The notes under the pieces were generated by a model. The model worked only from the letters and a program-made list of their open reading frames with translations. It was not told the DNA's origin and ran no database searches. Of a stretch of DNA of 64,000 nt, positions 17,586-27,149 are shown piece by piece. The stretch covers positions 62,001 to 126,000 of the forward strand of contig JAAXWS010000003.1 of the NCBI GenBank assembly GCA_013334865.1, read 5' to 3'. The stretch is from Chlorobiaceae bacterium (GTDB taxonomy: Bacteria; Bacteroidota; Chlorobiia; Chlorobiales; Chlorobiaceae). Positions within the stretch are counted from its first letter, which is position 1. Each line of letters opens with the position of its first letter. Both the position numbers and the translations under genes were made by a program.

Positions 17586-18626
17586 ATGCGGCTCTCGAAC
17601 TTTCGCTACACCCTTCCCAAGACCAGGATCGCCGACCACCCGGAATCTCCCCGCGACGCCTGCAAGCTGATGGTGCTGAACCGTCGCAAGAAGGACATCG
17701 AGCACAAGGTCTTCACCGACATCGCCTCCTTCTTCAAGAAGGGCGACCTCTTGGTGGTGAACAACAGCAGGGTGTTCCCGGCAAAGATCTTCGGGCAGAA
17801 GGAGAAGACCGACGCAAAGATCGAGGTGTTCCTGCTCAGGGAACTGAACAAGGAGGCCGGTCTGTGGGACGTCCTGGTCGACCCGGCCAGGAAGGTGCGC
17901 GTAGGCAACAAGATCTACTTCGAGGACGACGTGGTGGCCGAAGTGGTGGACAACACCACCTCGCGAGGCCGCACGATCAGGTTCCTCAACCCCGAGATCG
18001 ACGTCTTCGAGATGGTGGGCAAGATCGGCCACGTGCCGCTGCCGCCCTACTTCACCCGTAAGCCGAAGGAGTGCGACCGCGACGACTACCAGACCGTCTA
18101 CGCCAGCCAGACCGGCGCCGTGGTGGCACCGATGGCCGGCCTGCACTTCACCATGCCGCTCCTGCAGCAGATCCAGAAGATCGGGGTCAAGATCCTCCCG
18201 ATCACGCTGCACCCGAGCCTGAGCACCTTCAACGCGATCGAAGTCGAGGATGTATCGAAGCACAAGATGGACTCCGAGTACTTCAACATCCCCTACCAGA
18301 CGGCCATGGAGATCAACGAGACCAAGGTCAACAAGTCGGGCAGGGTGTTCGTGGTGGGGACCACCACCTGCCGCGCCCTGGAGGCCAATGCGACCGTCGA
18401 CGGCAAGATCAAGTTCGGCCAGGGCTGGACCGACAAGTTCATCTACCCACCCTACCACTTCAAGGTCACGGACGCGCTCATCACCAACTTCCAGCAGCCC
18501 GAGACAACCCTCATGATGGTGGTCAGCGCCTTCGCCGAACACCGCCTGCTCATGGAGGCCTACAAGACGGCACTGAAGAACAACTACCGCTTCCTCGCCT
18601 ACGGGGACGCCATGCTCATCCACTGA
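17586..18626 (+). CDS. queA: S-adenosylmethionine:tRNA ribosyltransferase-isomerase
   Basis: 346 aa, the normal QueA length. Characteristic segments include the N-terminal RIADHPE, DLLVVNNSRVFPAKIFG, LPLPPYFTR-like VPLPPYFTRK, MAGLHFT and the C-terminal TNFQQPETTLMMVVSAF. It transfers ribose from SAM to make epoxyqueuosine at tRNA position 34. It is followed 5 bp later by ispD, so the two are probably co-transcribed. The function is not linked to ispD. Confidence 0.95.
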   Translation: MRLSNFRYTLPKTRIADHPESPRDACKLMVLNRRKKDIEHKVFTDIASFFKKGDLLVVNNSRVFPAKIFGQKEKTDAKIEVFLLRELNKEAGLWDVLVDPARKVRVGNKIYFEDDVVAEVVDNTTSRGRTIRFLNPEIDVFEMVGKIGHVPLPPYFTRKPKECDRDDYQTVYASQTGAVVAPMAGLHFTMPLLQQIQKIGVKILPITLHPSLSTFNAIEVEDVSKHKMDSEYFNIPYQTAMEINETKVNKSGRVFVVGTTTCRALEANATVDGKIKFGQGWTDKFIYPPYHFKVTDALITNFQQPETTLMMVVSAFAEHRLLMEAYKTALKNNYRFLAYGDAMLIH

Positions 18627-18631
18627 GGCGC

Positions 18632-19375
18632 ATGAAGACCTTTGTCATCATCGCGGCCAGCGGCGTAGGCAAGCGCATGAACCTGGAGGGCAGCCAGAGC
18701 AAGCAGATGCTCCTGATCGGCGGCCTTCCGGTCATCTGCCATACACTGAAAGCATTCGAGGAGGCTTCGACCGTCGACTCGGTCTACGTCGCCACCAAGG
18801 CCGACAGCATCGTCCAGCTCCAGGAACTGGCCGCCGCCCGTGGATTCAGCAAGGTCCGGGCAGTCATCGAGGGGGGCCGGGAGCGACAGGACTCGATCGG
18901 CAACTGCATGGCCCTCATCGAGCAGGAGGTCGCCCGTTCCGGGGAGATGCCCGACGCCATCCTCGTGCATGACGGGGCCCGCCCGTTCATCCAGCCGGGC
19001 GAGATCGACGACATCTCGAGGCTCTCTGCGCAATATGGCGCCTGCGTGCCCGCCACGAAACCGAAAGACACCATCAAGTTCATCGGCAGCTCGCCCGAGC
19101 TCTTCGGGGAGACCCTCGACCGGAGCCGCCTGCTGCAGGTGCAGACCCCTCAGGGGTTCGCATCGGAAAAGCTGATCGAAGCGCACCGCATGGCGCAGCG
19201 TGAAAATTATTACGCCACCGACGACGCTGCCCTCGTCGAACGATACTTCCCGGAGCAGGGCATCCGCATCTACGAAACTGGCTACCACAACATCAAGATC
19301 ACCACCCCCGAGGATGTCTTCATCGGCGAGGCGATCCTGGCGAGCCTGAGGTCGCGAGGGACAGAAAGGAATTAA
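18632..19375 (+). CDS. ispD: 2-C-methyl-D-erythritol 4-phosphate cytidylyltransferase
   Basis: 247 aa from ATG 18632. The N-terminal IIAASGVGKRM nucleotide-binding loop, KQMLLIGG, VHDGARPF and the QTPQGF motif identify IspD. It makes CDP-methylerythritol in the MEP isoprenoid pathway, which supplies carotenoids, the chlorophyll tail and quinones in a phototroph. The frame is open far upstream through queA, but the start is fixed by homology. Confidence 0.93.
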   Translation: MKTFVIIAASGVGKRMNLEGSQSKQMLLIGGLPVICHTLKAFEEASTVDSVYVATKADSIVQLQELAAARGFSKVRAVIEGGRERQDSIGNCMALIEQEVARSGEMPDAILVHDGARPFIQPGEIDDISRLSAQYGACVPATKPKDTIKFIGSSPELFGETLDRSRLLQVQTPQGFASEKLIEAHRMAQRENYYATDDAALVERYFPEQGIRIYETGYHNIKITTPEDVFIGEAILASLRSRGTERN

Positions 19376-19391
19376 AACAGCCGCGCCCCTG

Positions 19392-19420
19392 TTGCTTATT
19401 GATAAACAGGATCGTATATT
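19392..19420 (+). promoter_or_regulatory. Sigma-70-type promoter of the tRNA genes
   Basis: TTGCTT (19392-19397), a 17-bp spacer and TATATT (19415-19420) lie 10 bp before the first tRNA base. The TATATT -10 form recurs elsewhere in the window. Confidence 0.6.
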
Positions 19421-19430
19421 AGGGGCCTTT

Positions 19431-19504
19431 GGTGAGGTAGCTCAGTTGGTTAGAGCACAGGATTCATAACCCTGAGGTCGAGGGTTCAACTCCCTCCCTC
19501 ACCA
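19431..19504 (+). tRNA. tRNA-Met (anticodon CAT)
   Basis: 74 nt. The acceptor GGTGAGG/CCTCACC, D-arm AGCTCAGTTGGTTAGAGC, anticodon loop TTCATAA and T-arm GAGGGTTCAACTCCCTC all fold. One A-C mismatch closes the anticodon stem. No CCA is encoded. Elongator Met is most likely from the body sequence; a tRNA-Ile with modified C34 cannot be excluded. Confidence 0.9.
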
Positions 19505-19548
19505 CTCCCGGAAGTACCCCGGCAAGCCGGGGCTTCTGTTGGTCAGGT

Positions 19549-19664
19549 ACCATTGAAAAAGCGTTGTGAGCGCGCTGAGTGCAAGGCGGACGGAGAGCAT
19601 AAACCGAAGTCCCGACCTGTCGGGACAACGCAGAAATCGACTCGCGTAACAGCATTTTCAAGGT
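19549..19664. repeat. Imperfect palindromic repeat between two tRNA genes (MITE/REP-like)
   Basis: The 116-bp stretch starts ACCATTGAAAAAGCG and ends in the near-complement CAGCATTTTCAAGGT. The pairing continues inward as GTTGTGAGCGCG against CGCGTAAC. An internal perfect hairpin GTCCCGA/TCGGGAC sits at 19609-19626. It has no open reading frame. The structure resembles a miniature inverted-repeat element or a folded RNA inserted between the tRNAs. Confidence 0.5.
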
Positions 19665-19673
19665 AACTTACAA

Positions 19674-19746
19674 GCGGGTGTAACTCAGTTGGTAGAGTGT
19701 TTGCTTCCCAAGCAAAATGTCGCGAGTTCGAATCTCGTCACCCGCT
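19674..19746 (+). tRNA. tRNA-Gly (anticodon CCC)
   Basis: 73 nt. Acceptor GCGGGTG/CACCCGC, D-arm AACTCAGTTGGTAGAGT, anticodon stem TTTGC/GCAAA around loop TTCCCAA, and T-arm CGAGTTCGAATCTCG. No CCA is encoded. Confidence 0.93.
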
Positions 19747-19797
19747 CTCTCCGGCAGCCCGCGGCTGCCGGCCCCCTCCAGCACAACGCTTCCCGTC

Positions 19798-20250
19798 ATG
19801 ACACAGACATCGATCTTCACCGAACCGGTAACCCCTGAAGAGGTCAATGCCTCCCAGATCGTCGACGGCCAGATGGCACGCCACCTCGGCATGGAGATCA
19901 CCGAGATCGGAGCCGACTACATGACCGCAAGGATGCCGGTCGACTACCGCACCATCCAGCGCATCGGAATCCTGCACGGCGGCGCCTCGCTCGCCCTCGC
20001 CGAAACGGTCGGCAGCATCGCGGCCTCCTACTGCGTGGACCGCAGCCAGTTCTTCATCGTCGGCCAGGAGATCAACGCCAACCACCTCCGCCCCGTCAGG
20101 GACGGCGAAGGGTACGTCTACGCCACCGCGAAACCGGTGCACCTCGGCCGCACCTCCCAGGTCTGGGACATCCGCATCAGGAACGAGGAGGGAAAGATGG
20201 TCTGCATCAGCCGCTTCACGGTAGCCGTGCTCAGGAAACCTGCCGGCTGA
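19798..20250 (+). CDS. menI: Hotdog-fold thioesterase, 1,4-dihydroxy-2-naphthoyl-CoA hydrolase-like
   Basis: 150 aa from ATG 19798, matching the short YdiI/MenI family. Strong resemblance to E. coli YdiI can be followed by eye: MPVDYRTIQ...ILHGGASLALAETVGS, VGQEINANHLRPVRDG, KPVHLGRTSQVW. The catalytic Glu lies in LAET. MenI removes CoA in menaquinone synthesis, which green sulfur bacteria need for their quinones. A broader acyl-CoA thioesterase role is possible. It follows the tRNA-Gly gene by 51 bp. Confidence 0.8.
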   Translation: MTQTSIFTEPVTPEEVNASQIVDGQMARHLGMEITEIGADYMTARMPVDYRTIQRIGILHGGASLALAETVGSIAASYCVDRSQFFIVGQEINANHLRPVRDGEGYVYATAKPVHLGRTSQVWDIRIRNEEGKMVCISRFTVAVLRKPAG

Positions 20251-20340
20251 CCCCGCTTTTTGCCGCTTCACCGGCCATTTTTCAGGAAACTTTTCATACC
20301 TTGAGCTTTCTGAATTCCATTCACCATTGAGTTCAACGGC

Positions 20341-21747
20341 ATGCTGACAGGCGATCATTTCAACGCTGAAAACGGAACCCCATCATCGAACGGCGCTGCA
20401 ATCACCCTCGAACGTCTGGCCAGGGAACAGAGAACCCGCAAGAAGTGGCTGCTGGTCCAGCCGAAGAGCAACACCAGCATGATGGTCGACTCGGGCTCGG
20501 TGAGCATGCCGCTCAACCTGATCATGGTCGCCACCCTGGCAGGGAAACTTTTCGAAGTCACCTTCCTCGATGAACGCACTGGCGACCAGGTACCCGAAGA
20601 CTTCTCGGGCTACGACGTCGTTGCCATCACCTCCAGGAGCCTCAACGCCAGCAAGGCTTACAGGATCGCCGACCGCGCAAAATCCCAGGGCAAGATCGTG
20701 CTGCTCGGCGGCGTCCATCCCACCATGCTGCATGACGAAGCGGGCGCGCATTGCACCAGCGTGGTCTACGGGGAGATCGAATCGGTCTGGGAGGAGCTTG
20801 CCACCGACCTGCTGCGCGGCACCATGAAGCCCATCTACAAGGCGTCCGAGCTCAAGCCGATGACCTCGATGGGCCGCCCCGACTTCAGCTACGCCCTCGC
20901 CACACCGAACGCGAAGAAATACAGCGCCCGCATCCCCATCCTGGCTACCAAGGGATGCCCTGTCGGCTGCAGCTTCTGCACCACGCCGACGGTCTACGGA
21001 AAAAGCTTCCGCTTCCGCGAAATGGACCTGGTGCTCGACGAAATGCGCTCCCATCAGGAACGGCTCGGCAAGAAGGCGGTCACCTTCTCGTTCATGGACG
21101 ACAACATCAGCTTCCGGCCGCAGTACTTCACCGACCTGCTCGAGGGAATGGCAAAGCTCGGCGTCCGCTGGAACGCGAACATCTCGATGAACTTCCTGCA
21201 CAAGCCGGAGGTGGCAGAGATCGCCGGCCGGTCGGGATGCGACCTGATGAGCATCGGCTTCGAGTCGCTCAACCCCGACGTGCTCAAGAGCATGAACAAG
21301 GGCTCAAACCGCCTGCACAACTACGAAACGGCGGTCGGCAACCTGCACCGCAACGGCATCGCCATCCAGGGCTACTTCATGTTCGGGTTCGACGACGACA
21401 ACGAGAAGAGCTTCCAGGCGACCTACGACTTCATCATGCAGAACCGGATCGAGTTCCCGGTCTTCTCGCTGGTCACCCCCTTCCCCGGCACCCCGTTCTT
21501 CGAGGAGATGAAGCCGCGCATCCGGCACTTCGACTGGGACAAGTACGACACCTACCACTACATGTACGAACCGAAGAAGATCTCCGGTGAGAAACTGCTC
21601 GAGAACTTCGTCAAACTGCAGCGCGAGGTCTACAAGGGCAGGGCCATCATGAGTCGCATGCAAGGCAAGCCCCTCAACTGGGTCTGGTTCGCCAACTTCA
21701 TGATGAACCGCTTCACCCGCAAGCTGACACCCGAGATCTACCTGTAA
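20341..21747 (+). CDS. B12-binding-domain radical SAM protein
   Basis: 468 aa. The N-terminal region (about 35-150) has the layout of a cobalamin-binding domain with LLGGVHPTM, and the radical SAM cluster motif is CPVGCSFC (Cys at about 207, 211 and 214). A SAM-binding segment and MFGFDDDNE follow. The BchE/BchQ/BchR/BciD enzymes of bacteriochlorophyll synthesis have this architecture, and bchU lies 6 kb away, so a pigment methylase or oxygenase role is attractive. Many other family members exist and I cannot assign the reaction. It is monocistronic, with a terminator behind it. Confidence 0.8.
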   Translation: MLTGDHFNAENGTPSSNGAAITLERLAREQRTRKKWLLVQPKSNTSMMVDSGSVSMPLNLIMVATLAGKLFEVTFLDERTGDQVPEDFSGYDVVAITSRSLNASKAYRIADRAKSQGKIVLLGGVHPTMLHDEAGAHCTSVVYGEIESVWEELATDLLRGTMKPIYKASELKPMTSMGRPDFSYALATPNAKKYSARIPILATKGCPVGCSFCTTPTVYGKSFRFREMDLVLDEMRSHQERLGKKAVTFSFMDDNISFRPQYFTDLLEGMAKLGVRWNANISMNFLHKPEVAEIAGRSGCDLMSIGFESLNPDVLKSMNKGSNRLHNYETAVGNLHRNGIAIQGYFMFGFDDDNEKSFQATYDFIMQNRIEFPVFSLVTPFPGTPFFEEMKPRIRHFDWDKYDTYHYMYEPKKISGEKLLENFVKLQREVYKGRAIMSRMQGKPLNWVWFANFMMNRFTRKLTPEIYL

Positions 21748-21776
21748 GTCCCGATAGCGATTTCGATTTCGAGGGA

Positions 21777-21820
21777 AAAGCAAAAGCCCCAGATGTCCTC
21801 TGGGGCTTTTGCTTTTTTTC
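21777..21820. terminator. Bidirectional terminator between convergent genes
   Basis: AAAAGCAAAAGCCCCAGA and TCTGGGGCTTTTGCTTTTTTT form a long stem with T-runs in both directions. It serves the radical SAM gene (plus) and aspS (minus). Confidence 0.9.
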
Positions 21821-21838
21821 GAATACCTGGGCCGGCCG

Positions 21839-23650
21839 TTATTTCTCCTCTTCGGGCAGCTCGATCCTTATGCAGAGCTCCTTGAGCTGCTGCATGGTCA
21901 CTTCCGACGGAGCACTCATCATGAGGTCCTGGGCGGACTGGTTCATCGGGAAGGCGATCACCTCGCGGATGTTCTGCTCGTCGCGCAGGATCATGACCAG
22001 GCGGTCGAGGCCCGGGGCGATGCCGCCGTGCGGCGGGGCGCCGAGCTTGAAGGCGTCGATCATGTGGCCGAAACGGGCGTCGACCTCCTCCCGGGAGTAA
22101 CCGGCGATCCCGAACGCCTTGTACATCACATCGGGGCGGTGGTTCCTGATGGCACCGCTGGAGAGCTCGATGCCATTGCAGACGATGTCGTACTGGTAGG
22201 CCAGGATGTCGAGGGGCGACTGGGATTCGAGGGCCTCCATCTCGCCCTGGGGCATCGAGAAGGGGTTGTGCGAGAAGTCGATCTTCTCCGACTCCTCGTT
22301 GAACTCGTACATCGGGAAGTCGACGATCCAGCAGAACGACAGCTCGTCGCGATCGAGCGGAAAGAGCTCACCGAAATAGTTACGCATGCCGCCCATGATC
22401 TTGCAGGTCTTCTCCCACTTGCCGGCGCCGAAGAAGACCACGTCGCCGTTTTCTAAGCCGAGGTTCTCCCTCAGCGCGGCCATCTCCCCTTCGCCCATGA
22501 ACTTGACGACCGGTCCCTTCGGTCCCTCCTCCCTGAACTGGATGTATGCCAGCCCGGCGGAACCGAGCTCCCTGGCGCGCTTCTCGGCCTTGTCGTAGAA
22601 GAGCCGGGACTCGTTGCCCATGCCCTTGAGCACCAGCGCCTTGACGCAGGAGCCCTCCCTGGTGTTGGAGGCGAATACCTTGAAGGAGGAGTCGACGAAG
22701 AGCGGGGTCACGTCCCGGATTTCGAGCGGGATCCTGAGGTCGGGCTTGTCGGAGCCGAAGCGGTTCATCACGTCGCGGTAGCTGATGCGCGGGAACGGGA
22801 ACTGCGTGATGCGCTTGTCCGACATCGTCTCGACGAGGTGCCTGAACATCCCCTCGAGGATGACGAAGAGGTCGTCCTGCTCGATGAAGGACATCTCGAT
22901 ATCGACCTGGTAGAACTCGCCGGGGCTGCGGTCGGCGCGTGCATCCTCGTCACGGAAGCAGGGGGCGATCTGGAAGTAGCGCGGGAAGCCCGCGACCATC
23001 AGCAGCTGCTTGAACTGCTGCGGGGCCTGCGGGAGCGCATAGAACTTGCCGGGATGCAGGCGGCTCGGCACCAGGAAGTCGCGGGCGCCCTCGGGAGAGC
23101 TCGAGGTGAGGATCGGGGTCTGGATCTCGATGAAATCCTGGTCGGTGAGGAATTTCCTGACGGCAGCGGTGAGCTTGCTGCGGAAAATGATATTCTCATG
23201 CAGCTTCTCGCGGCGAAGGTCGATGAAGCGGTACTTGAGTCGGAGCTCCTCGGAGGTCGGCATGTCGTCGGCCACAGGGAACGGGAGCGGTTGGGCATTG
23301 CTCTCGATCTGGAGCGAGGCACCGACAACCTCGATGGCCCCGGATGCGAGCCGCGAATTGATGGTCTCCTGAGAACGCAGCACCACGGTACCCTCGATGC
23401 TGATCACCGATTCCGAATGCAGGGTTTCCGCCTTGCGGAACAGCTCGACATTCTCCGGCTGGATCACGAGCTGGCAGATGCCGGTGTGGTCCCTGAGGTC
23501 GATGAAGATGAGGCCACCGTGGTCCCTCTTGCGATGCACCCATCCGCCGAGCCTGACGTTCGTCCCCTCGAACCCGGGATTCAGAAGGCCGCAATAATGG
23601 GTACGGAAACGGTTCTGCAGACTCACTCCAGGGGTTGGCGCCTTACTCAT
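21839..23650 (-). CDS. aspS: Aspartyl-tRNA synthetase
   Basis: 603 aa from ATG 23650, normal for the bacterial-type enzyme. It has an N-terminal OB-fold ([23 protein letters not shown]) and class II motif segments: [13 protein letters not shown], motif 2 around [10 protein letters not shown], the bacterial GAD insertion domain, and motif 3 [13 protein letters not shown]. It charges tRNA-Asp, and possibly tRNA-Asn where asparagine is made by GatCAB. The open frame runs on to 23749, but no ATG supports a longer form. Confidence 0.97.
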   Translation of the reverse strand: MSKAPTPGVSLQNRFRTHYCGLLNPGFEGTNVRLGGWVHRKRDHGGLIFIDLRDHTGICQLVIQPENVELFRKAETLHSESVISIEGTVVLRSQETINSRLASGAIEVVGASLQIESNAQPLPFPVADDMPTSEELRLKYRFIDLRREKLHENIIFRSKLTAAVRKFLTDQDFIEIQTPILTSSSPEGARDFLVPSRLHPGKFYALPQAPQQFKQLLMVAGFPRYFQIAPCFRDEDARADRSPGEFYQVDIEMSFIEQDDLFVILEGMFRHLVETMSDKRITQFPFPRISYRDVMNRFGSDKPDLRIPLEIRDVTPLFVDSSFKVFASNTREGSCVKALVLKGMGNESRLFYDKAEKRARELGSAGLAYIQFREEGPKGPVVKFMGEGEMAALRENLGLENGDVVFFGAGKWEKTCKIMGGMRNYFGELFPLDRDELSFCWIVDFPMYEFNEESEKIDFSHNPFSMPQGEMEALESQSPLDILAYQYDIVCNGIELSSGAIRNHRPDVMYKAFGIAGYSREEVDARFGHMIDAFKLGAPPHGGIAPGLDRLVMILRDEQNIREVIAFPMNQSAQDLMMSAPSEVTMQQLKELCIRIELPEEEK

Positions 23651-23749
23651 ATGATCGATGAATACCTTTGGTTGAAAACGGATTTGAAAACCTGAATATG
23701 CTGATTTTTCGCGACTTGTGAAACCTTCAAAGCCCACTGAGGGCACCAT

Positions 23750-24457
23750 TCAGTAGATGAGTTCGCCGCCGAACTCGCTTATCAGGAACCTGACCACCCC
23801 GTTCGTTTCGGAGAGCTCCTGGAACATGGTGAAAACGGTCTTCTCCTTCGTACACGCATCCCGTTCAGCATCGTACCTGACCTGCAACTTCAGCGGGAGG
23901 CGGTAGAATTCGCCCATCTCCTGTTCGAGGAGCGGCGTGTCGTGCAGGAGCTCCTCGAAGGAGAACTTCCTGCAGCAGCCCAGCACAACGAGGCCCTTGT
24001 GGCTGCAGGAGAGCAGTTCGCTGGCGTGCAGGTGCGAAACGAGCACCTGCATGCCCTTCCTGGTGAGGTGGTCGAGGAAACGGTGCCACTCGAGCTTGAG
24101 CTGGTCGAGGACGGCAACCGGAGGTTCGCCGTCGCCACCCTGCTGCTCGGCCAGGGCTTTGGCCGCAACAGGCATCAGCGGCTCGGGATTGTTGCCGAAC
24201 TTCGAGAAGGCCTGCTTCCATGAACCGAGGTCGAACGAGGAGGTAGCCTCTTCAACCTCCATGACCGCACGCACGGAACCGGATGGAGCCAGGGCTGGAG
24301 CCGACGGCGGAAGCGGAGGCTCAGGCAGCATCGAGGCCTGTGGAGGTGGCGGTGGTGGCAGGGTACTCCCTGCTGCCCCTGAAGTCCTTTGGGATTCCTG
24401 CCGCTTCACCGGGGGTGTCGCAGCACGGGGTGCACCTACAGGCTCAGCTGAGGCTTT
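23750..24457 (-). CDS. dnaX: DnaX tau-specific C-terminal part, reached by a -1 shift at the A10 tract
   Basis: This frame has no ATG start near its beginning and continues upstream, without a stop, to the A10 tract at 24455-24464. There a -1 slip joins it to the ATPase part encoded at 24436-25626. After the junction come a Pro-rich linker and about 150 residues (SFDLGSWKQAFSKF...LDQLKLEWHRFLDHL...) resembling the DnaX tau C-terminal region that binds polymerase. Read alone it would be an orphan; joined, DnaX is about 625 aa. A GTG at 24407-24409 could in principle start it, but has no ribosome binding site. Confidence 0.75.
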   Translation of the reverse strand, partial: KASAEPVGAPRAATPPVKRQESQRTSGAAGSTLPPPPPPQASMLPEPPLPPSAPALAPSGSVRAVMEVEEATSSFDLGSWKQAFSKFGNNPEPLMPVAAKALAEQQGGDGEPPVAVLDQLKLEWHRFLDHLTRKGMQVLVSHLHASELLSCSHKGLVVLGCCRKFSFEELLHDTPLLEQEMGEFYRLPLKLQVRYDAERDACTKEKTVFTMFQELSETNGVVRFLISEFGGELIY

Positions 24458-25626
24458 TTTTTTTCGTCCGCCGGAGCGGAAACGGAGCCCTGCCGGCCAG
24501 CGCCGGAAAGGTCGATCAGCTTGAGCAGGACGAGCTCGAAGCGGAACTGGTGCTCGGAGTAGAACTTCAGTTCGCGCTGCGTCTGCAGGAGCAGGTCGGT
24601 CATCGCCATGATCTCCTGCGGATCGAGGCGGGAAGCGTCGCGCTGGTAGCGCTCCTTGACCGGCTCGGGGCGTTCGATCAGCCGGCTCGATCGCAGGTTG
24701 TGGATGATGAGGAAGTTCCTGAAATGCTCGATGAGCTTTTCGATGAAATCCTGCTCGTCGTAACCGTTGCGGTTCACCATCATCGCCACTTCGAGCATCA
24801 AGGCGGCATCGCCTGAAGCGATGGCGTCGGTCACCATGAAGAAGTGCTCGTCGTCGATGTAGCTCAGCAGCTCGGCGACCTTTTCATAGCGGATCTCCCT
24901 TGCCCCTTCGGCATCGAGGGCGAAGGCGATCACCTGGTCGAGGATGCTCTGGGCGTCGCGCATCGAGCCCTGGGCCTTGCGGGCCACCAGCTGCAGGGCA
25001 TCGGCGTCGGCCCCGATGCCTTCTGCGTCGCAGATGCTCTGGAGCTGCCGCTGGATCTCCCCTATCGGGATCCGCTTGAAGTTGAAACGCTGGCATCGGG
25101 AGGCGATGGTCGCCGGAATCTTGTGCAGTTCTGTGGTCGCGAAGATGAAGATGGCATGCGGCGGCGGTTCCTCGAGCGTCTTGAGGAACGCGTTGAACGC
25201 CGCCGTCGAGAGCATGTGCACCTCGTCGATGATATAGACGCGGTAGCGACCCTTCTGCGGGCCGTACCGGACGTTCTCGCGAAGCAGGCGGATATCGTCG
25301 ACGCTGTTGTTGGAGGCCGCGTCGAACTCGGCGATGTTGAGGCTCGCCCCGGCATCGAAGTCGCGGCAGCTTTCGCACTCTCCGCAGGGTTCGGTCACCT
25401 CCTTCAGGTACACCGGGTCGTCGATCATCCGCTGGCAGTTGACCGCCTTGGCGAACACCCTGGCCGCCGTGGTCTTTCCTACCCCCCTCAATCCCGAAAA
25501 GATATAGCCGTGCCCCACCCTGCCCATCCTGAGGGAGTTCTGGATGGTACCGGTGATATGCTCCTGGGCGGTGATGTCCGCGAAACGGGATGGGCGGTAT
25601 TTTCGTGCTATGACCTGGTAACTCAT
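24436..25626 (-). CDS. dnaX: DNA polymerase III clamp-loader subunit DnaX (gamma form by standard decoding)
   Basis: 396 aa. N-terminal [16 protein letters not shown], Walker [12 protein letters not shown], a four-Cys zinc module containing CGECESC, the Walker B region with DEVH, and the arginine-finger region [11 protein letters not shown]. This is the clamp-loader ATPase core that loads the beta clamp. Standard decoding ends at TAG (24436-24438) eleven codons after ADE, giving the short gamma form. Slipping -1 at the A10 run opens the tau extension. The start overlaps the stop of the YihY-like gene by 4 bp (ATGA type), so the two are coupled. Confidence 0.95.
   Translation of the reverse strand: MSYQVIARKYRPSRFADITAQEHITGTIQNSLRMGRVGHGYIFSGLRGVGKTTAARVFAKAVNCQRMIDDPVYLKEVTEPCGECESCRDFDAGASLNIAEFDAASNNSVDDIRLLRENVRYGPQKGRYRVYIIDEVHMLSTAAFNAFLKTLEEPPPHAIFIFATTELHKIPATIASRCQRFNFKRIPIGEIQRQLQSICDAEGIGADADALQLVARKAQGSMRDAQSILDQVIAFALDAEGAREIRYEKVAELLSYIDDEHFFMVTDAIASGDAALMLEVAMMVNRNGYDEQDFIEKLIEHFRNFLIIHNLRSSRLIERPEPVKERYQRDASRLDPQEIMAMTDLLLQTQRELKFYSEHQFRFELVLLKLIDLSGAGRQGSVSAPADEKKKPQLSL
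24455..24464 (-). promoter_or_regulatory. A10 slippery tract for programmed frameshift or transcriptional slippage in dnaX
   Basis: Ten consecutive A residues on the coding strand (GACG-A10-GCC). Zero-frame reading gives EKKKPQLSL and stop; the -1 frame stays open for 236 codons. The tract is followed by the palindrome CTCAGCTGAG. Comparable A-rich slippage sites in dnaX genes are known from E. coli and Thermus. Confidence 0.8.
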
Positions 25627-26924
25627 GGAACCCTTGATGTTGAATCTTGCAGGAGCTCGATCAGCGGCACGTGCAGGCCGCTCCTGAGCGCCTCGCCTAC
25701 CGTCTGCCGCACCTCCTGGAAGCGATCTCCAGCCGCACGTTCCGGTGCATCGGCTTCGTCTCGGGCCATTTCGGGCGGAAGCTTCATGTAGAGCTCGTAA
25801 AGGGTGAACGAATGCAGGTCGGCGGTGACCGCGAGGCCGCCGTCCGCCGTCATGTGGATGACGTTGCCCTGCCGCAGAAACTCGACGATACGGGTCAATT
25901 TACTACGGTCGGGGATATTTTCCGCCGCAAAGAGCTTTTTCATGTCCATAAAACGGCCGGCTTCCTGCGCGGACTGGATATGGCCGAGCACGGCGAGAAG
26001 GTCAGGGATTCCCTTGAGGGGATCGAACTCGCTGCCCGACTCGCAAGACGCGCTGAAGTATCCGAGGGAGTAGACGAATTCTGCGGCCGTCAGCACCACG
26101 ACCCATTCGAGGTAGATCCAGAAAAAGAGCATCGGCACGACCGACAGTGCCCCGTAGATCTGCTCGAAGGTCGCGAAGTTCGAAACGTAGAACGCGAACC
26201 ACCGCTTGGCGAGATCGAAAAGCACGGCGGCGAGCACGCCCCCCGCCAGGGCATGGGCGAACCTCACCTTGCGGTTCGGAACGAGCAGGTAAAGGAGGGA
26301 AAAGGCGAGGATCGAATTGATGAACGGAATGAACGAGAGCATGCGGGCCTTCATTTCAAGCAGCGGCCCCTGGGTAAAGATCTCGTACCAGACGAATGAG
26401 CTGGCAACCAGGCTGGTGCCGATGAAGAGCGGTCCGAGCGTAAGCACCGTCCAGTAGAGGGTGAATCCCTGCAGAAACTTGCGGGGGGCGTGTACCTCCC
26501 AGATGCCGTTCAGGGTGTGGTCGATCGTGGAGATCAGGAACAGCGCGATCACGATCAGGAATACGCCCCCGATCGTCGAGACGGACGAGGCTTTGTCGAT
26601 GAACTCCCAGAGATACGACTTGAGGAGCGCCCCCTGGGACGGCGCGAAGTTCTGGAACAGGAAATCGCCGATATAGAGCTTGAACGATGCGAAAAAGGGA
26701 AACAGCTTCAACATCGAGAGGATCACGGCCAGCAGAGGCACCATCGACAGGAGGGTCTGGAACGCCAGCGAACCCGCGCTCAGGAGGATCCTGTCCTGAA
26801 TGAAGCGCTTGCCCATGAACTTCGGCAACGAAGAGAGACTCCCCCACCCCACGTTCAGGTGGCCGGGGAATCCCGATGTCTTGAGGGTATCTTTCATGAA
26901 TTGATCGTCTTCGGATGCCTGCAT
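25623..26924 (-). CDS. YihY/BrkB-family (UPF0761) membrane protein
   Basis: 433 aa from ATG 26924 (GAAGGG upstream); ATG 26897 is an alternative. The N-terminal half holds about six TM helices with the family's features: [58 protein letters not shown] and [18 protein letters not shown]. The C-terminal about 150 residues are soluble, winged-helix-like ([24 protein letters not shown]). The old name ribonuclease BN is considered wrong; the function is not established. It is co-transcribed with dnaX through a 4-bp overlap. Confidence 0.88.
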   Translation of the reverse strand: MQASEDDQFMKDTLKTSGFPGHLNVGWGSLSSLPKFMGKRFIQDRILLSAGSLAFQTLLSMVPLLAVILSMLKLFPFFASFKLYIGDFLFQNFAPSQGALLKSYLWEFIDKASSVSTIGGVFLIVIALFLISTIDHTLNGIWEVHAPRKFLQGFTLYWTVLTLGPLFIGTSLVASSFVWYEIFTQGPLLEMKARMLSFIPFINSILAFSLLYLLVPNRKVRFAHALAGGVLAAVLFDLAKRWFAFYVSNFATFEQIYGALSVVPMLFFWIYLEWVVVLTAAEFVYSLGYFSASCESGSEFDPLKGIPDLLAVLGHIQSAQEAGRFMDMKKLFAAENIPDRSKLTRIVEFLRQGNVIHMTADGGLAVTADLHSFTLYELYMKLPPEMARDEADAPERAAGDRFQEVRQTVGEALRSGLHVPLIELLQDSTSRVP

Positions 26925-27149
26925 CCGGACCCTTCGGCCCGGCCTGCCGGAAAGCGGCTCGTTCAAGGTAGGGAACCTGCAGCACAAAAAAAAGCCGCAC
27001 CCGGTCCTCGAGGCCGGACTTGAACGTCCGCATACAGGGGCGCGGTTGTTTTCAGCTGAATTGACTATATTCACAGTGACTTCTCATGTGCACGAAATCC
27101 CCCTGCGCCGAAAACCTGGTGCACCGGGTGAGACACTGGACAACCGACC

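Noticed and set aside
19431-19746. tRNA pair as an integration site of a genomic island
   Set aside because: No integrase gene or duplicated tRNA 3' end was seen on either side; only the small palindromic repeat lies between them.
24428-24464. dnaX as a pseudogene broken by a frameshift
   Set aside because: The break lies exactly at an A10 slippery run, both parts are intact, and DnaX is essential, so programmed slippage is more likely. A sequencing error in the A run remains possible.
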